Assembly (NCBI GenBank): GCA_038243395.1
Contig: JBBSRC010000005.1
Coordinates: 1 to 64,000, forward strand
Source of the DNA: Gelidibacter sp038243395
GTDB taxonomy: Bacteria; Bacteroidota; Bacteroidia; Flavobacteriales; Flavobacteriaceae
Length of the DNA stretch: 64,000 bases
Direction: 5' to 3'
The notes below the pieces were generated by a model, which saw only the letters and a program-made list of their open reading frames with translations, had not been told where the DNA came from and made no database searches. Position numbers and translations under genes: made by a program. This document shows positions 9,255 through 16,866 of the stretch, piece by piece; position 1 is the stretch's first letter, and every line of letters begins with the position of its first letter.

Positions 9255-9583
9255 TATTCCCTTATGGGATGATGGAAATAAAAGTATAAAAAGAGACTAG
9301 TGAAAGAAGAAAAAATCGTTCAAACTTATACACAACAACTTATGAACCATCAAATTAAGTCAAATTAAACCAAATGATTTGACGAAATTTTAATTTAATC
9401 TTAATGCCAACAAATGACACTAAATGATTCATAATAAAATAATGAGAAAACCGCCTATTTGGATGGTATTTTGAGTTATTAACAATTGAAATTGAGTGTT
9501 TTGCCAATTTCGGGGTTTCAAAACGCAAATATTCTAATAAAGAGACATTTCACATAATCAAAAAACATGTATTTAAAGTATTG
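9255..9583. other. AT-rich intergenic stretch
   Basis: No coding frame was seen. It contains short repeated CAAATGATTT and CAAATTAA words. At 9500-9534 there is a sequence sharing two 9-mers, in the same order, with the mnmE 3' end at 11,886-11,912. Confidence 0.4.
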
Positions 9584-9811
9584 TTAATGCCATTTATCAA
9601 AACGTCTCATTACAATTTCATTGGCTATATAATTATCTTTATCTGCTTGATTTAAGCCTGTTTTGATTTCCATTTGTTCTTCTTTCGACATATCACACCA
9701 CCAGTCAACTTGTTCTTCGTCAAAAACTTCTTTAAGCTTTGCTAGAAGATGTTCATTTTGCGTCTGTAACAAAATTTGAATGAGTTCTAATTTGGTGGCT
9801 TCAATGCTCAT
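9584..9811 (-). CDS. Antitoxin-like small protein, no adjacent toxin
   Basis: A 75-residue acidic protein begins MSIEATKLELIQILLQTQ. The frame extends to a GTG at 9832, but the ATG at 9811 matches the usual start of this group. The layout (N-terminal helix, then DWWCDMSKEEQMEIKTGLNQ and an acidic tail) resembles the short addiction-module antitoxins that precede RelE/ParE toxins in Bacteroidota. No toxin frame follows downstream on this strand, so it looks orphaned. It may be a solitary antitoxin left in the island, and the family assignment is tentative. Confidence 0.5.
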   Translation of the reverse strand: MSIEATKLELIQILLQTQNEHLLAKLKEVFDEEQVDWWCDMSKEEQMEIKTGLNQADKDNYIANEIVMRRFDKWH

Positions 9812-9933
9812 TATGTTGACTTTTAAAAACACTAAGATAATTTAATGTTTTTATCATTTTGATGCTATCATTATTAAATTTCTATTTAGATTTCTAGATG
9901 AAACTTATTAATGGGATGGTACAGGTGATTCCT

Positions 9934-9967
9934 GTTATCCATAAATGATTTTTCATTTATAGATAAC
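9934..9967. repeat. 15-bp inverted repeat with 4-nt loop
   Basis: Arms at 9934-9948 (GTTATCCATAAATGA) and 9953-9967 match at 14 of 15 positions around a TTTT loop. The hairpin lies between the antitoxin-like gene and higB, just upstream of the higB operator. It could be a protein-binding site or recombination site. It has no T-run typical of a terminator. Confidence 0.55.
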
Positions 9968-9973
9968 ACACAC

Positions 9974-10000
9974 AAATAGTTCTATATTAAAGAACTATTT
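9974..10000. promoter_or_regulatory. Putative HigA operator (10-bp inverted repeat)
   Basis: Perfect 10-bp arms (AAATAGTTCT at 9974-9983 and its reverse complement at 9991-10000) flank a 7-bp AT spacer immediately before the -7 box of higB. Type II antitoxins with an HTH domain usually bind such palindromes to autorepress their operon, so HigA is the likely ligand. Confidence 0.65.
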
Positions 10001-10001
10001 A

Positions 10002-10009
10002 TATATTTG
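10002..10009 (+). promoter_or_regulatory. -7 box of higBA promoter
   Basis: TATATTTG matches the Bacteroidota -7 consensus TAnnTTTG exactly and lies 17 bp upstream of the higB ATG. It directly adjoins the inverted-repeat operator. Confidence 0.65.
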
Positions 10010-10025
10010 TATTATAATTGAACCA

Positions 10026-10322
10026 ATGAAACGTATAGTTGCAAAAAGTACACTTAGGGAATTTTGGGGAAAGCACGCTGATTCCGAACAGTATTTAAAA
10101 ACTTGGTACGATACAGCTAAAAATGCGGCATGGTTCTCACCCAATGATGTAAAGCAAACTTATATAAGTGCAAGCATTTTAAAAGACGGGCGGGTGGTTT
10201 TCAACATTAAAGGAAATTCTTACCGCTTAATTGTGAAGTTCAATTACCAAAAACAATGGGCATTTATTCGTTTTATAGGCACCCATGCCGAATACGACAA
10301 GATAGATGCTGATACAATTTAG
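10026..10322 (+). CDS. higB: HigB-type mRNA interferase toxin
   Basis: This 98-residue protein has the full HigB layout: an N-terminal MKRIVAKSTLREFW, a central KTWYDTAKNAAWFSPNDVKQ helix region and a C-terminal beta segment ending FIRFIGTHAEYDKID. HigB toxins are RelE-fold RNases that cut mRNA on the ribosome. The toxin gene precedes its antitoxin gene by 10 bp, the inverted order typical of higBA. A -7 box and inverted-repeat operator lie just upstream. Length is normal and no lesion is visible, so the module is probably functional. It sits between decayed genes and the integrase, so it may stabilise the island. Confidence 0.93.
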   Translation: MKRIVAKSTLREFWGKHADSEQYLKTWYDTAKNAAWFSPNDVKQTYISASILKDGRVVFNIKGNSYRLIVKFNYQKQWAFIRFIGTHAEYDKIDADTI

Positions 10323-10332
10323 ATAAACTGCT

Positions 10333-10698
10333 ATGGAATTAAAGCCTATTAAATCTGAGAAGGATTACCGGAACGCACTTGAAAGGTTAGAAGTAATTTT
10401 TGACGCGCCAATTGATACAAAAGAAGGCGACGAAGGGGAGATACTAACAATGCTTCTCGAAAATTACGAAAACGAATATTATCCAATTGAAGCTCCAGAC
10501 CCAATTGAAGCGATAAAAATACGAATGGAGGAATTGAATTTAATACAAAAAGATCTGATCGGGATAATCGGAGGAAAAAGCCGAGTATCGGAGGTCCTAA
10601 ACCGAAAGAAAAGATTGACTGTTGATATGATACGCGAATTAGAGCGTAAACTTCATATATCAGCTTCCGTTCTTGTGAACGATTATCAACTTAAATAA
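10333..10698 (+). CDS. higA: HigA-type HTH antitoxin
   Basis: This 121-residue acidic protein follows higB with a 10-bp gap. The N-terminal half is the toxin-binding region seen in HigA proteins. The C-terminal half (about residues 57-118) is an XRE-type helix-turn-helix containing MEELNLIQKDLIGIIGGKSR and VSEVLNRKKRLTVDMI. It should neutralise HigB and repress the operon through the inverted repeat at 9974-10000. The 3' end lies 24 bp from the convergent integrase gene, with no clear terminator between. Confidence 0.92.
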   Translation: MELKPIKSEKDYRNALERLEVIFDAPIDTKEGDEGEILTMLLENYENEYYPIEAPDPIEAIKIRMEELNLIQKDLIGIIGGKSRVSEVLNRKKRLTVDMIRELERKLHISASVLVNDYQLK

Positions 10699-10721
10699 TC
10701 CTCATTAAAAAACGCAGATCT

Positions 10722-11810
10722 CTATTCTAAAGAAAGATTCAAGATTGGAATACTATTAGCCGCTTCTTTCATTTTGACATCAATAATTTTGGCATAAATC
10801 TGCGTGGTTCTTATCTCTCTATGGCCAAGTCGTTTGGAAACTGTATAAATATCAGCTCCATTCTCTAGTAATAAAACAGCATTTGTATGTCTGGCACTAT
10901 GAAAGGTAATATGCTTTGATACGCCTGCACGATTGCACCAACGCACTATTTCGTTATTATAAACTGCCGAGTATTTTAGACCTACAAACACACGATCATT
11001 GGGAGCGCAACGTTCGCCTAACAATTCGCGTGCTTGGTCTGAGATATAAAGATATTCTACACCGTCTGTTTTCTGTTGTCTAAAGTTTACACGGCTTACA
11101 CCATCTTCATCACGCACCTCCGACCATGTCATAGCATTAATATCTGACCATCTTAAACCTGATAAACATGAAAACAAAAAAGCACGTTTCAAAACTTCGT
11201 ATTTACAGTCGGTACTGGCTAAAGTCTGTAGCTCCTGAAAAGTTAGATATTCGCGTTGGCTTTCTGCCTGCTCAAAGGACTTCACTTTGGTACCGTAGTT
11301 AAGTGCTAAATAGCCTTCGTCAAAAGCGGCTCTTAAAGTGGCTTTAAATTTGTTGAAGTAGGAATATTTTGAATTTAGTGATAACGGCAAATTACTTTTT
11401 GTTCGAGCTTCTTTATCGATGTATTTACGTACTCGGTTAACCAAGGCTTCGTCAATATCGTCAAAAGTAGTATTTGGAGAAATACAACGTTCAAAGTGCA
11501 TGAATGCCGCAGTCCAATTTCCATAGTTTTTAGGACTGTCATATCGCTCTTCTGCCTTTTCTCGAAAGAATTCTAAAAATCGTGTGATCCCTTTAGTTGT
11601 AGTTTTAAGATCAAACTTGCCCTGATAGTATTCTGCTTCCCGAATAGCAAGAATCTTTTTGGCTAAGGTCATTGTTTCCTTGTTCTCTTTTCTTTCAATA
11701 GCATTCTTAGGCTCACTATGCAAATACATTTTTAGATTTTCATAGTCGCGAATGTGTTTTCTTTTACCTTCTGGGGATGTCTCCGATCCCTTGTGGTACT
11801 CTATTAGCAA
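10722..11810 (-). CDS. Tyrosine recombinase (integrase), frameshifted near its start
   Basis: The 362 visible residues contain a SAM-like core-binding region (about 65-165) and a tyrosine recombinase catalytic domain. Catalytic residues are R220 (SGLRWSD), H304-x-x-R307 (HSARHTN), H330 (RLGH) and nucleophile Y339. The frame used starts at a TTG, but homologues begin further upstream. An ATG at 11859 encodes MKIK and then, after skipping one T near 11846, LKERKLQSGKISLLIEYHKG joins the main frame. The true gene is therefore probably 11859-10722 with a one-base insertion at codon 5. That ATG lies only 23 bp after the mnmE stop, as expected for an element integrated at the mnmE 3' end. The catalytic domain is complete. 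Confidence 0.88.
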   Translation of the reverse strand: MLIEYHKGSETSPEGKRKHIRDYENLKMYLHSEPKNAIERKENKETMTLAKKILAIREAEYYQGKFDLKTTTKGITRFLEFFREKAEERYDSPKNYGNWTAAFMHFERCISPNTTFDDIDEALVNRVRKYIDKEARTKSNLPLSLNSKYSYFNKFKATLRAAFDEGYLALNYGTKVKSFEQAESQREYLTFQELQTLASTDCKYEVLKRAFLFSCLSGLRWSDINAMTWSEVRDEDGVSRVNFRQQKTDGVEYLYISDQARELLGERCAPNDRVFVGLKYSAVYNNEIVRWCNRAGVSKHITFHSARHTNAVLLLENGADIYTVSKRLGHREIRTTQIYAKIIDVKMKEAANSIPILNLSLE

Positions 11811-11882
11811 GCTAATTTTCCCACTTTGCAGTTTGCGTTCTTTTAGATTTTATTTTCATTAAACAAGCATCGGAAACGTCTT

Positions 11883-11900
11883 CTATTTGCCAATACAGAA
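11883..11900 (-). other. Candidate attachment site: last codons of mnmE
   Basis: The 18 bp encoding Phe-Cys-Ile-Gly-Lys-stop of mnmE lie beside the integrase gene. The corresponding 3'-end bases of mnmE (trmE/thdF) are the integration site of the SGI1 family of genomic islands in Enterobacteria, so use of the same site here is plausible. No second exact copy was found in the window, so the other island end is not proven. Confidence 0.5.
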
Positions 11901-13292
11901 ATTCGCAAATATATTCCCCAAGAGTTCATCATTAGTAACCTGCCCCGTAATCTCTCCGAAATGATAAAGCGCCTGCCTAATATCAATCGCCAATAAATCG
12001 CCGGATAAATCAGATTCCAAACCGTATTTTACTTTTTGAATTTCTTCTAAAGCTTTTAATAAGGCATCATAATGCCTGCTATTGGTAACAATAGTTTCAT
12101 TATTACGCAAAGCTCCTGTATTGATAAGGTTGAGCAAGGTGTTGGTCAACTCCTCTAACCCAAGTTTTGTTTTGGCAGATATAGGAATGAGGTGTGCTGT
12201 ATGAGATTTGAGGGCTGTCGTTAAATTCACTAACGCCACCTCTGAAATTTGATCGATTTTATTAAGAACAACCAATATTTGTTTTTGGGGAAATCTATTT
12301 TTTATTTTTTCTAATTCAACGATAAAAGGTTGAAGGGCATTACTGCCATTTGCCAACTGTACACTGCTTACTAAAAACATGACCACTTGGGCCTGCTCTA
12401 TTTTTTCAAAAGTTTTCTTGATGCCAATGCTTTCTATCACATCTTTGGTGTCCCTGATCCCTGCAGTATCTATAAATCGGAAACCCATGCCACCAATGGA
12501 GATCTCGTCTTCAATGGCATCCCTGGTCGTTCCTGCGATATCAGAAACAATAGCGCGCTCTTCATTCAGCAAGGCATTTAGCAAGGTCGATTTTCCTACA
12601 TTAGGCTCGCCAACAATAGCAACAGGAATGCCATTTTTCAAGACATTACCTACTGCAAAAGAGTCAATTAAACGTCTCAATACCATGCCAATACGCTCAA
12701 TGAGCAATTTGAATTGCGTTCTGTCGGCAAACTCTACATCTTCTTCAGCAAAATCCAACTCCAACTCAATTAAGGAGGCGAAATTTAATAACTCTTCACG
12801 CAGTTTCGCTATTTCACTAGAAAAACCACCACGCATTTGTCGCATCGCAACTTGATGTGACGCTTCATTGTCGCTCGATATTAAATCAGCCACGGCCTCT
12901 GCCTGACTCAAATCTAACTTGCCATTTAGAAATGCTCTTAGGGTAAACTCACCCGCATTCGCCATTCGGCAACCATTCTTTAAAAACAATTGGATGATTT
13001 CCTGTTGAATATAAATGCTTCCATGACAGGAAATTTCAATGACGTTTTCACCAGTATACGAATGTGGATCCTTAAAAATAGTCACTAAAACCTCATCTAT
13101 AATTCTCAGTTCGTCAACGATATGGCCTAAATGGACGGTATGCGATTTTTGGGCGGACAAGGATTTCCCTGAAATAGATTTAAAAAACTTAGACCCAATA
13201 GAAATAGCATCTTTTCCTGACAGTCGTATTACCGCAATCGCACCGCTTCCAGACGCCGTGGCCAAGGCAATTATAGTATCATTAGCAATCAT
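11883..13292 (-). CDS. mnmE: tRNA uridine-5-carboxymethylaminomethyl(34) synthesis GTPase MnmE
   Basis: MnmE works with MnmG to install the aminomethyl-type modification on wobble U34 of several tRNAs. The 469-residue protein has an N-terminal formyl-THF-binding domain (about 1-118), a helical domain, and an inserted G domain with P-loop GEPNVGKS at 228-235, IAGTTRD, DTAG and NKID. The C-terminus FCIGK carries the conserved cysteine of the family. Length is normal. It is divergent from the TlpA lipoprotein gene and has its own -7 box at 13310-13317. Its 3' end adjoins the integrase, marking the right edge of the accessory region. Confidence 0.97.
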   Translation of the reverse strand: MIANDTIIALATASGSGAIAVIRLSGKDAISIGSKFFKSISGKSLSAQKSHTVHLGHIVDELRIIDEVLVTIFKDPHSYTGENVIEISCHGSIYIQQEIIQLFLKNGCRMANAGEFTLRAFLNGKLDLSQAEAVADLISSDNEASHQVAMRQMRGGFSSEIAKLREELLNFASLIELELDFAEEDVEFADRTQFKLLIERIGMVLRRLIDSFAVGNVLKNGIPVAIVGEPNVGKSTLLNALLNEERAIVSDIAGTTRDAIEDEISIGGMGFRFIDTAGIRDTKDVIESIGIKKTFEKIEQAQVVMFLVSSVQLANGSNALQPFIVELEKIKNRFPQKQILVVLNKIDQISEVALVNLTTALKSHTAHLIPISAKTKLGLEELTNTLLNLINTGALRNNETIVTNSRHYDALLKALEEIQKVKYGLESDLSGDLLAIDIRQALYHFGEITGQVTNDELLGNIFANFCIGK

Positions 13293-13309
13293 AATCCATC
13301 ATTTTACTG

Positions 13310-13317
13310 CAAAAATA
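13310..13317 (-). promoter_or_regulatory. -7 box of mnmE
   Basis: On the minus strand this reads TATTTTTG, an exact TAnnTTTG match 17 bp upstream of the mnmE ATG. Confidence 0.55.
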
Positions 13318-13405
13318 TTGTAAATATGCCATCTTTTAGGTTTAAAGCGAATTTTCTTAGGCCAATGCATTTGAGTCCGCAACTTTTATAGTTGGCATAA
13401 CTTAT

Positions 13406-13413
13406 TATATTTG
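13406..13413 (+). promoter_or_regulatory. -7 box of TlpA-family gene
   Basis: TATATTTG, an exact match to the Bacteroidota -7 consensus, lies 21 bp upstream of the ATG at 13435. Confidence 0.6.
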
Positions 13414-13434
13414 TAAACTTTCAAAAATCATCCC

Positions 13435-14580
13435 ATGAAAAGAGTACTTAGTATTTTAATGTTAAGCCTAATATTAGCATCCTGTAAATCCGATCAACAA
13501 ACTGAAAAAGACAGTTATATAATAAGCGGAACCGCGCCAGGGGTTCATAATGGCGTGCGGGCCTATTTAAAAACTGTAGATAATCAACGACGCGAAATAA
13601 TCCAGGATACTGCGATTATACGTGATGGTATATTTACATTTAAGGGGAAAGTAGATGTGCCACAACTTTGGTATTTAAGCATTAATGGTGTAAATGGCAG
13701 TTTTCCCTTGATCATTGAAAACGAAGAACTTATCATTAGAGGGAATTCAGAGGACCTCACGAAATCCATCATTTCAGGTTCAAAATCTAATGAAGCATTC
13801 ACAACATACACGAAAAATATTCAGGAATTATCGGAAAATCGCCATGCCTTGTTAATGAGGAATACTAATATCCAACGATCCAATGACACCGAAGAAAAGG
13901 CTAGAATTGCCATACAAATTAAGAACATAAATCAGCAATTGGCAGCCTTTCCAATGTCTTTTATAAGTGAACATCCAGATAATAGTTTTTCCTTATTAAT
14001 ATTGGAATCTTTAATCGGAACACCAGATAGCGATCTCGTTGCGATTGAAAAGCAGTACAAGGCTCTTGATTCAGATATTATAACATCAGATTATGGCCAA
14101 CGGGTTTCTGAGCAATTGAATGCCAAAAAAACACAAAGGGCTCAATTCAGCACGGTTGACGTTGGTAAAATGGCACCAAATTTTTCTGCACCAGATCCTG
14201 ATGGAAATACTATTACGCTCAGTGATATCAAAGGAAAAGTTACCATTATCGATTTTTGGGCGTCGTGGTGTGGCCCTTGCAGGAAAGAAAATCCAAATGT
14301 GGTAAAAGTCTATCAAAAATATCACAATAAAGGCCTAGAGATAATCAATGTCTCTCTTGACAGACCTGGACATAAAGACATATGGATAAAGGCCATTGCA
14401 GATGATAAATTGACTTGGCACCATGTGTCGAACCTTAATTACTTTAATGATCCGGTAGCAAAGTTATATCATATCAGATCTATTCCATCTACCTACATTT
14501 TAGATGAAACCGGAACCATTGTTGCCAAGAACCTGAGAGGATCTGCATTAGAGGCTAAAATAGCTGAGCTTTTGAATTAA
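13435..14580 (+). CDS. TlpA-family thiol-disulfide oxidoreductase lipoprotein (DUF4369 type)
   Basis: The 381-residue protein starts with a lipoprotein signal peptide whose lipobox ends LASC (Cys17), so it is probably anchored in the envelope. Residues about 28-130 form a DUF4369-like beta domain (SGTAPGVHNGVRAYLK). A helical linker follows, and the C-terminal thioredoxin fold (about 240-381) has the redox motif WCGPC (Cys279, Cys282) and a cis-proline region SIPSTY. Such proteins reduce or isomerise disulfides of periplasmic proteins or act in cytochrome maturation; the substrate cannot be told from sequence. It stands alone, divergent from mnmE. Confidence 0.9.
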   Translation: MKRVLSILMLSLILASCKSDQQTEKDSYIISGTAPGVHNGVRAYLKTVDNQRREIIQDTAIIRDGIFTFKGKVDVPQLWYLSINGVNGSFPLIIENEELIIRGNSEDLTKSIISGSKSNEAFTTYTKNIQELSENRHALLMRNTNIQRSNDTEEKARIAIQIKNINQQLAAFPMSFISEHPDNSFSLLILESLIGTPDSDLVAIEKQYKALDSDIITSDYGQRVSEQLNAKKTQRAQFSTVDVGKMAPNFSAPDPDGNTITLSDIKGKVTIIDFWASWCGPCRKENPNVVKVYQKYHNKGLEIINVSLDRPGHKDIWIKAIADDKLTWHHVSNLNYFNDPVAKLYHIRSIPSTYILDETGTIVAKNLRGSALEAKIAELLN

Positions 14581-14983
14581 AAACTTAAGACTGCCTCGAA
14601 GCTTGACTCGCTAACGAAGCGTCGAGTCCAAAATCGTTGTAAATATGATTAAAGTGTAAAACGGACCAAATTAACAATTCAATGAGAATTTTTATAAATA
14701 AAAAAACGAAGTTGCCATAATTAAAAATCAAAGGAATAAAGCGACATCACTTTTTAATTAGAGAAAATTCGTTAGATAGTTAATAAGGTTTACAGTAATT
14801 AACTTACGCAGGAATTCTGAGGAAAATAGTGAATTATTAAGAATTCGTATTCCCGATATCTAACATATCCGTGTCAAAAATTTTAGAAGCTAAAGTGAGA
14901 TGCAGTAAAAACATACTGTTTTAAATTTATCTGAAATCAACAAAAACTGGAATCTCAAATGTGCTGTAACATAAATAGTGCAC
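14581..14983. other. Intergenic stretch with one hairpin
   Basis: The 400 bp between two convergent genes has no coding frame. An inverted repeat with 6-bp arms, GACTCG at 14605-14610 and CGAGTC at 14623-14628, lies 25 bp after the TlpA-family stop. It may terminate that gene, though there is no T-run. The remainder is AT-rich without visible structure. Confidence 0.4.
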
Positions 14984-15634
14984 TTAGAGCTTCCCCATTT
15001 TATGCATCACAAACAATACTATAATAGGAATCGCTAACAAACCTACCATTAGCAAATCAGTTTGAAATAATGAAGGTAGAAGTATTAAGGTAACCACATA
15101 ACCACCAATGGCTCCTCCAAAATGGGCATCATGTCCAATATTACCCAATTGTCTTTTCATGCCATAAATGGAGTACATTAAATACAAAATTCCGAAAACA
15201 TAAGCAGGAATTGGCAACGGGATAAACAAAATTCCCAATTGCATATTTGGTTGTAATAAAATTGCAGAATATAAGACACCAGTTACCGCACCACTGGCTC
15301 CTACTGCACTGTAATGAGATTCATCTTTATGGAAATAAAGCGACAGCAAATTCCCCAAAATCAAGCTGGCAATATAAATGATTAAAAAGTGGAGCGTACC
15401 CAAATGGTAAATAACTACGGGCGCAAAAAAGTAAAGCGTAAACATATTGAAGAAAAGGTGCATCGTATCGACATGCAGAAAACCTGAACTAAACACTCTG
15501 ATTTTCTCCCCACGCCTAATTCCTCCAACGTTAAATTTATAGCGTTCGAAAAAGCCGAAATCTTTAAATCCCTTAAATGAAATGATGGCATTCGCCGCAA
15601 TTACAATAATGGTTACCAAATCTATATTACCCAT
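14984..15634 (-). CDS. Rhomboid-family intramembrane serine protease
   Basis: This 216-residue integral membrane protein has about six hydrophobic segments. The catalytic serine is S114 in VGASGAVTG and the catalytic histidine is H171 in HDAHFGGAIGG. An RGEKIRVFSSGFLH segment followed by HLFFNM matches the conserved L1 loop and TM2 of rhomboids. It would cleave transmembrane segments of other inner-membrane proteins; the substrate is unknown. Length is close to the minimal bacterial rhomboid core. Its promoter overlaps that of the divergent acyltransferase gene. Confidence 0.93.
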   Translation of the reverse strand: MGNIDLVTIIVIAANAIISFKGFKDFGFFERYKFNVGGIRRGEKIRVFSSGFLHVDTMHLFFNMFTLYFFAPVVIYHLGTLHFLIIYIASLILGNLLSLYFHKDESHYSAVGASGAVTGVLYSAILLQPNMQLGILFIPLPIPAYVFGILYLMYSIYGMKRQLGNIGHDAHFGGAIGGYVVTLILLPSLFQTDLLMVGLLAIPIIVLFVMHKMGKL

Positions 15635-15660
15635 AAACTCCTATTAAATGTATTAAAGCA

Positions 15661-15682
15661 TATCTTTGCAGCTGCAAATCTA
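15661..15682. promoter_or_regulatory. Overlapping divergent -7 boxes around a 14-bp palindrome
   Basis: TATCTTTG at 15661-15668 serves the acyltransferase gene on the plus strand. TAGATTTG at 15682-15675 serves the rhomboid gene on the minus strand. Between and within them, 15665-15678 is a perfect palindrome, TTTGCAGCTGCAAA. Two polymerases could not occupy both boxes at once, so the genes may be expressed in alternation. Confidence 0.6.
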
Positions 15683-15692
15683 ATATTAAAAA

Positions 15693-16589
15693 ATGCAATT
15701 TCTTGTTTACATTCTGGTTTATCCGATTATTTGGCTGATATCAATCCTTCCCTTTCGCTTACTTTACGCTTTTTCTGATGGACTCTATATTATAATCTAC
15801 AAACTTGTTGGCTATAGAAAAAAAGTGGTGCAAGATAATTTAAGATTAGTTTTCCCTGAGAAACCAGATACGGAAATAAAGGATATTACAGAGAAATTTT
15901 ACCATCATTTTTGTGATATGATGGTGGAAGCCATCAAGTCCCTGACCATTTCTGAAAAAGAGATGAAGGAGCACTTCACTTTTACAAATTTAGATCTCAT
16001 ACATGATCTCGAAAAACAGAGTCGCAGTATTGCATTAATGTGCGGGCACTACGGCAGTTGGGAGTGGATTTTTATTATGCAAAAATATGTGTCACACAAA
16101 GGCTACGCAGTTTACAGTCGGTTAAGTAATAAATATTTTGATGCTTTGGTAAAACGGATTCGCGCCAAATATGACAGCACCTTAATTACCACTAAAGAAA
16201 CGATTCCCGTATTAACAAAATCCAAACTAAAAGGCGAATTAACCATCAATGGTTTTGTATCTGATCAGTCACCAATGGTTCAGAAAGCATTTTATTGGAA
16301 TGAATTCATGGGGATTAAAGTTCCTATTCATACAGGAGCTGAAATGCTGGCAAAACGATTGGACATGTCGGTAGTCTTTTTTAGAGTAAAACGACTTAAA
16401 CGTGGGTATTATGAAACCACTTTTGAATTGCTTGCTCAAAATCCGAACGATTATCCCAACTACGACATCACGGATATTTTTACTAGAAAACTCGAAGAAC
16501 AGATCAAGGAAGCTCCGCAATATTATTTATGGACGCATAGACGATGGAAACATCGGAATAAGGTGCCAATGGAGTTTCAGGAGAAATAG
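15693..16589 (+). CDS. Lysophospholipid / lipid A-type acyltransferase (LpxL/HtrB family)
   Basis: The 298-residue protein begins with an N-terminal membrane segment (residues 2-22). It carries the acyltransferase motif H-X4-E at H119-E124 (CGHYGSWEW), followed by a QSP segment (SDQSPM) and an ending YLWTHRRWKHR typical of LpxL/HtrB enzymes. These transfer an acyl chain to a lipid A precursor at the cytoplasmic face of the inner membrane; in Bacteroidota some relatives instead make ornithine or glycine lipids. The gene is divergent from the rhomboid gene with overlapping promoters. Confidence 0.88.
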   Translation: MQFLVYILVYPIIWLISILPFRLLYAFSDGLYIIIYKLVGYRKKVVQDNLRLVFPEKPDTEIKDITEKFYHHFCDMMVEAIKSLTISEKEMKEHFTFTNLDLIHDLEKQSRSIALMCGHYGSWEWIFIMQKYVSHKGYAVYSRLSNKYFDALVKRIRAKYDSTLITTKETIPVLTKSKLKGELTINGFVSDQSPMVQKAFYWNEFMGIKVPIHTGAEMLAKRLDMSVVFFRVKRLKRGYYETTFELLAQNPNDYPNYDITDIFTRKLEEQIKEAPQYYLWTHRRWKHRNKVPMEFQEK

Positions 16590-16764
16590 ATACTAGACCG
16601 CTATGCTTATAGAGTTTAGACATTAGAATCGATTGGAGCTTTATAGTTTTTCATTCTCTAATCAGTGAATACCAGTGAAATTTGTATTCAAAAAATCAGT
16701 GCAAATATGTAGAAATCAGCGTCATCTGCGTTCAATAAAACCTAGTAATTTGCATTCTGTAAAA

Positions 16765-16810
16765 GCTATTACGCAGAGTTACACAGAGGAAAACACAGAG
16801 TTACGCAAAG
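16765..16810. repeat. CACAGAG-type dispersed repeat, copy 1
   Basis: The sequence runs ATTACGCAGAGTTACACAGA, then GGAAAACACAGAGTTACGCA. Related copies occur at 23948-24060 and 24835-24880, always between genes. It lies in the 277-bp gap between two convergent genes. Confidence 0.65.
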
Positions 16811-16866
16811 TCAGAATGCTTCATAAAAAATTTGAATTCGTGAAATTCGTTTCTCAATTCGTCTAA

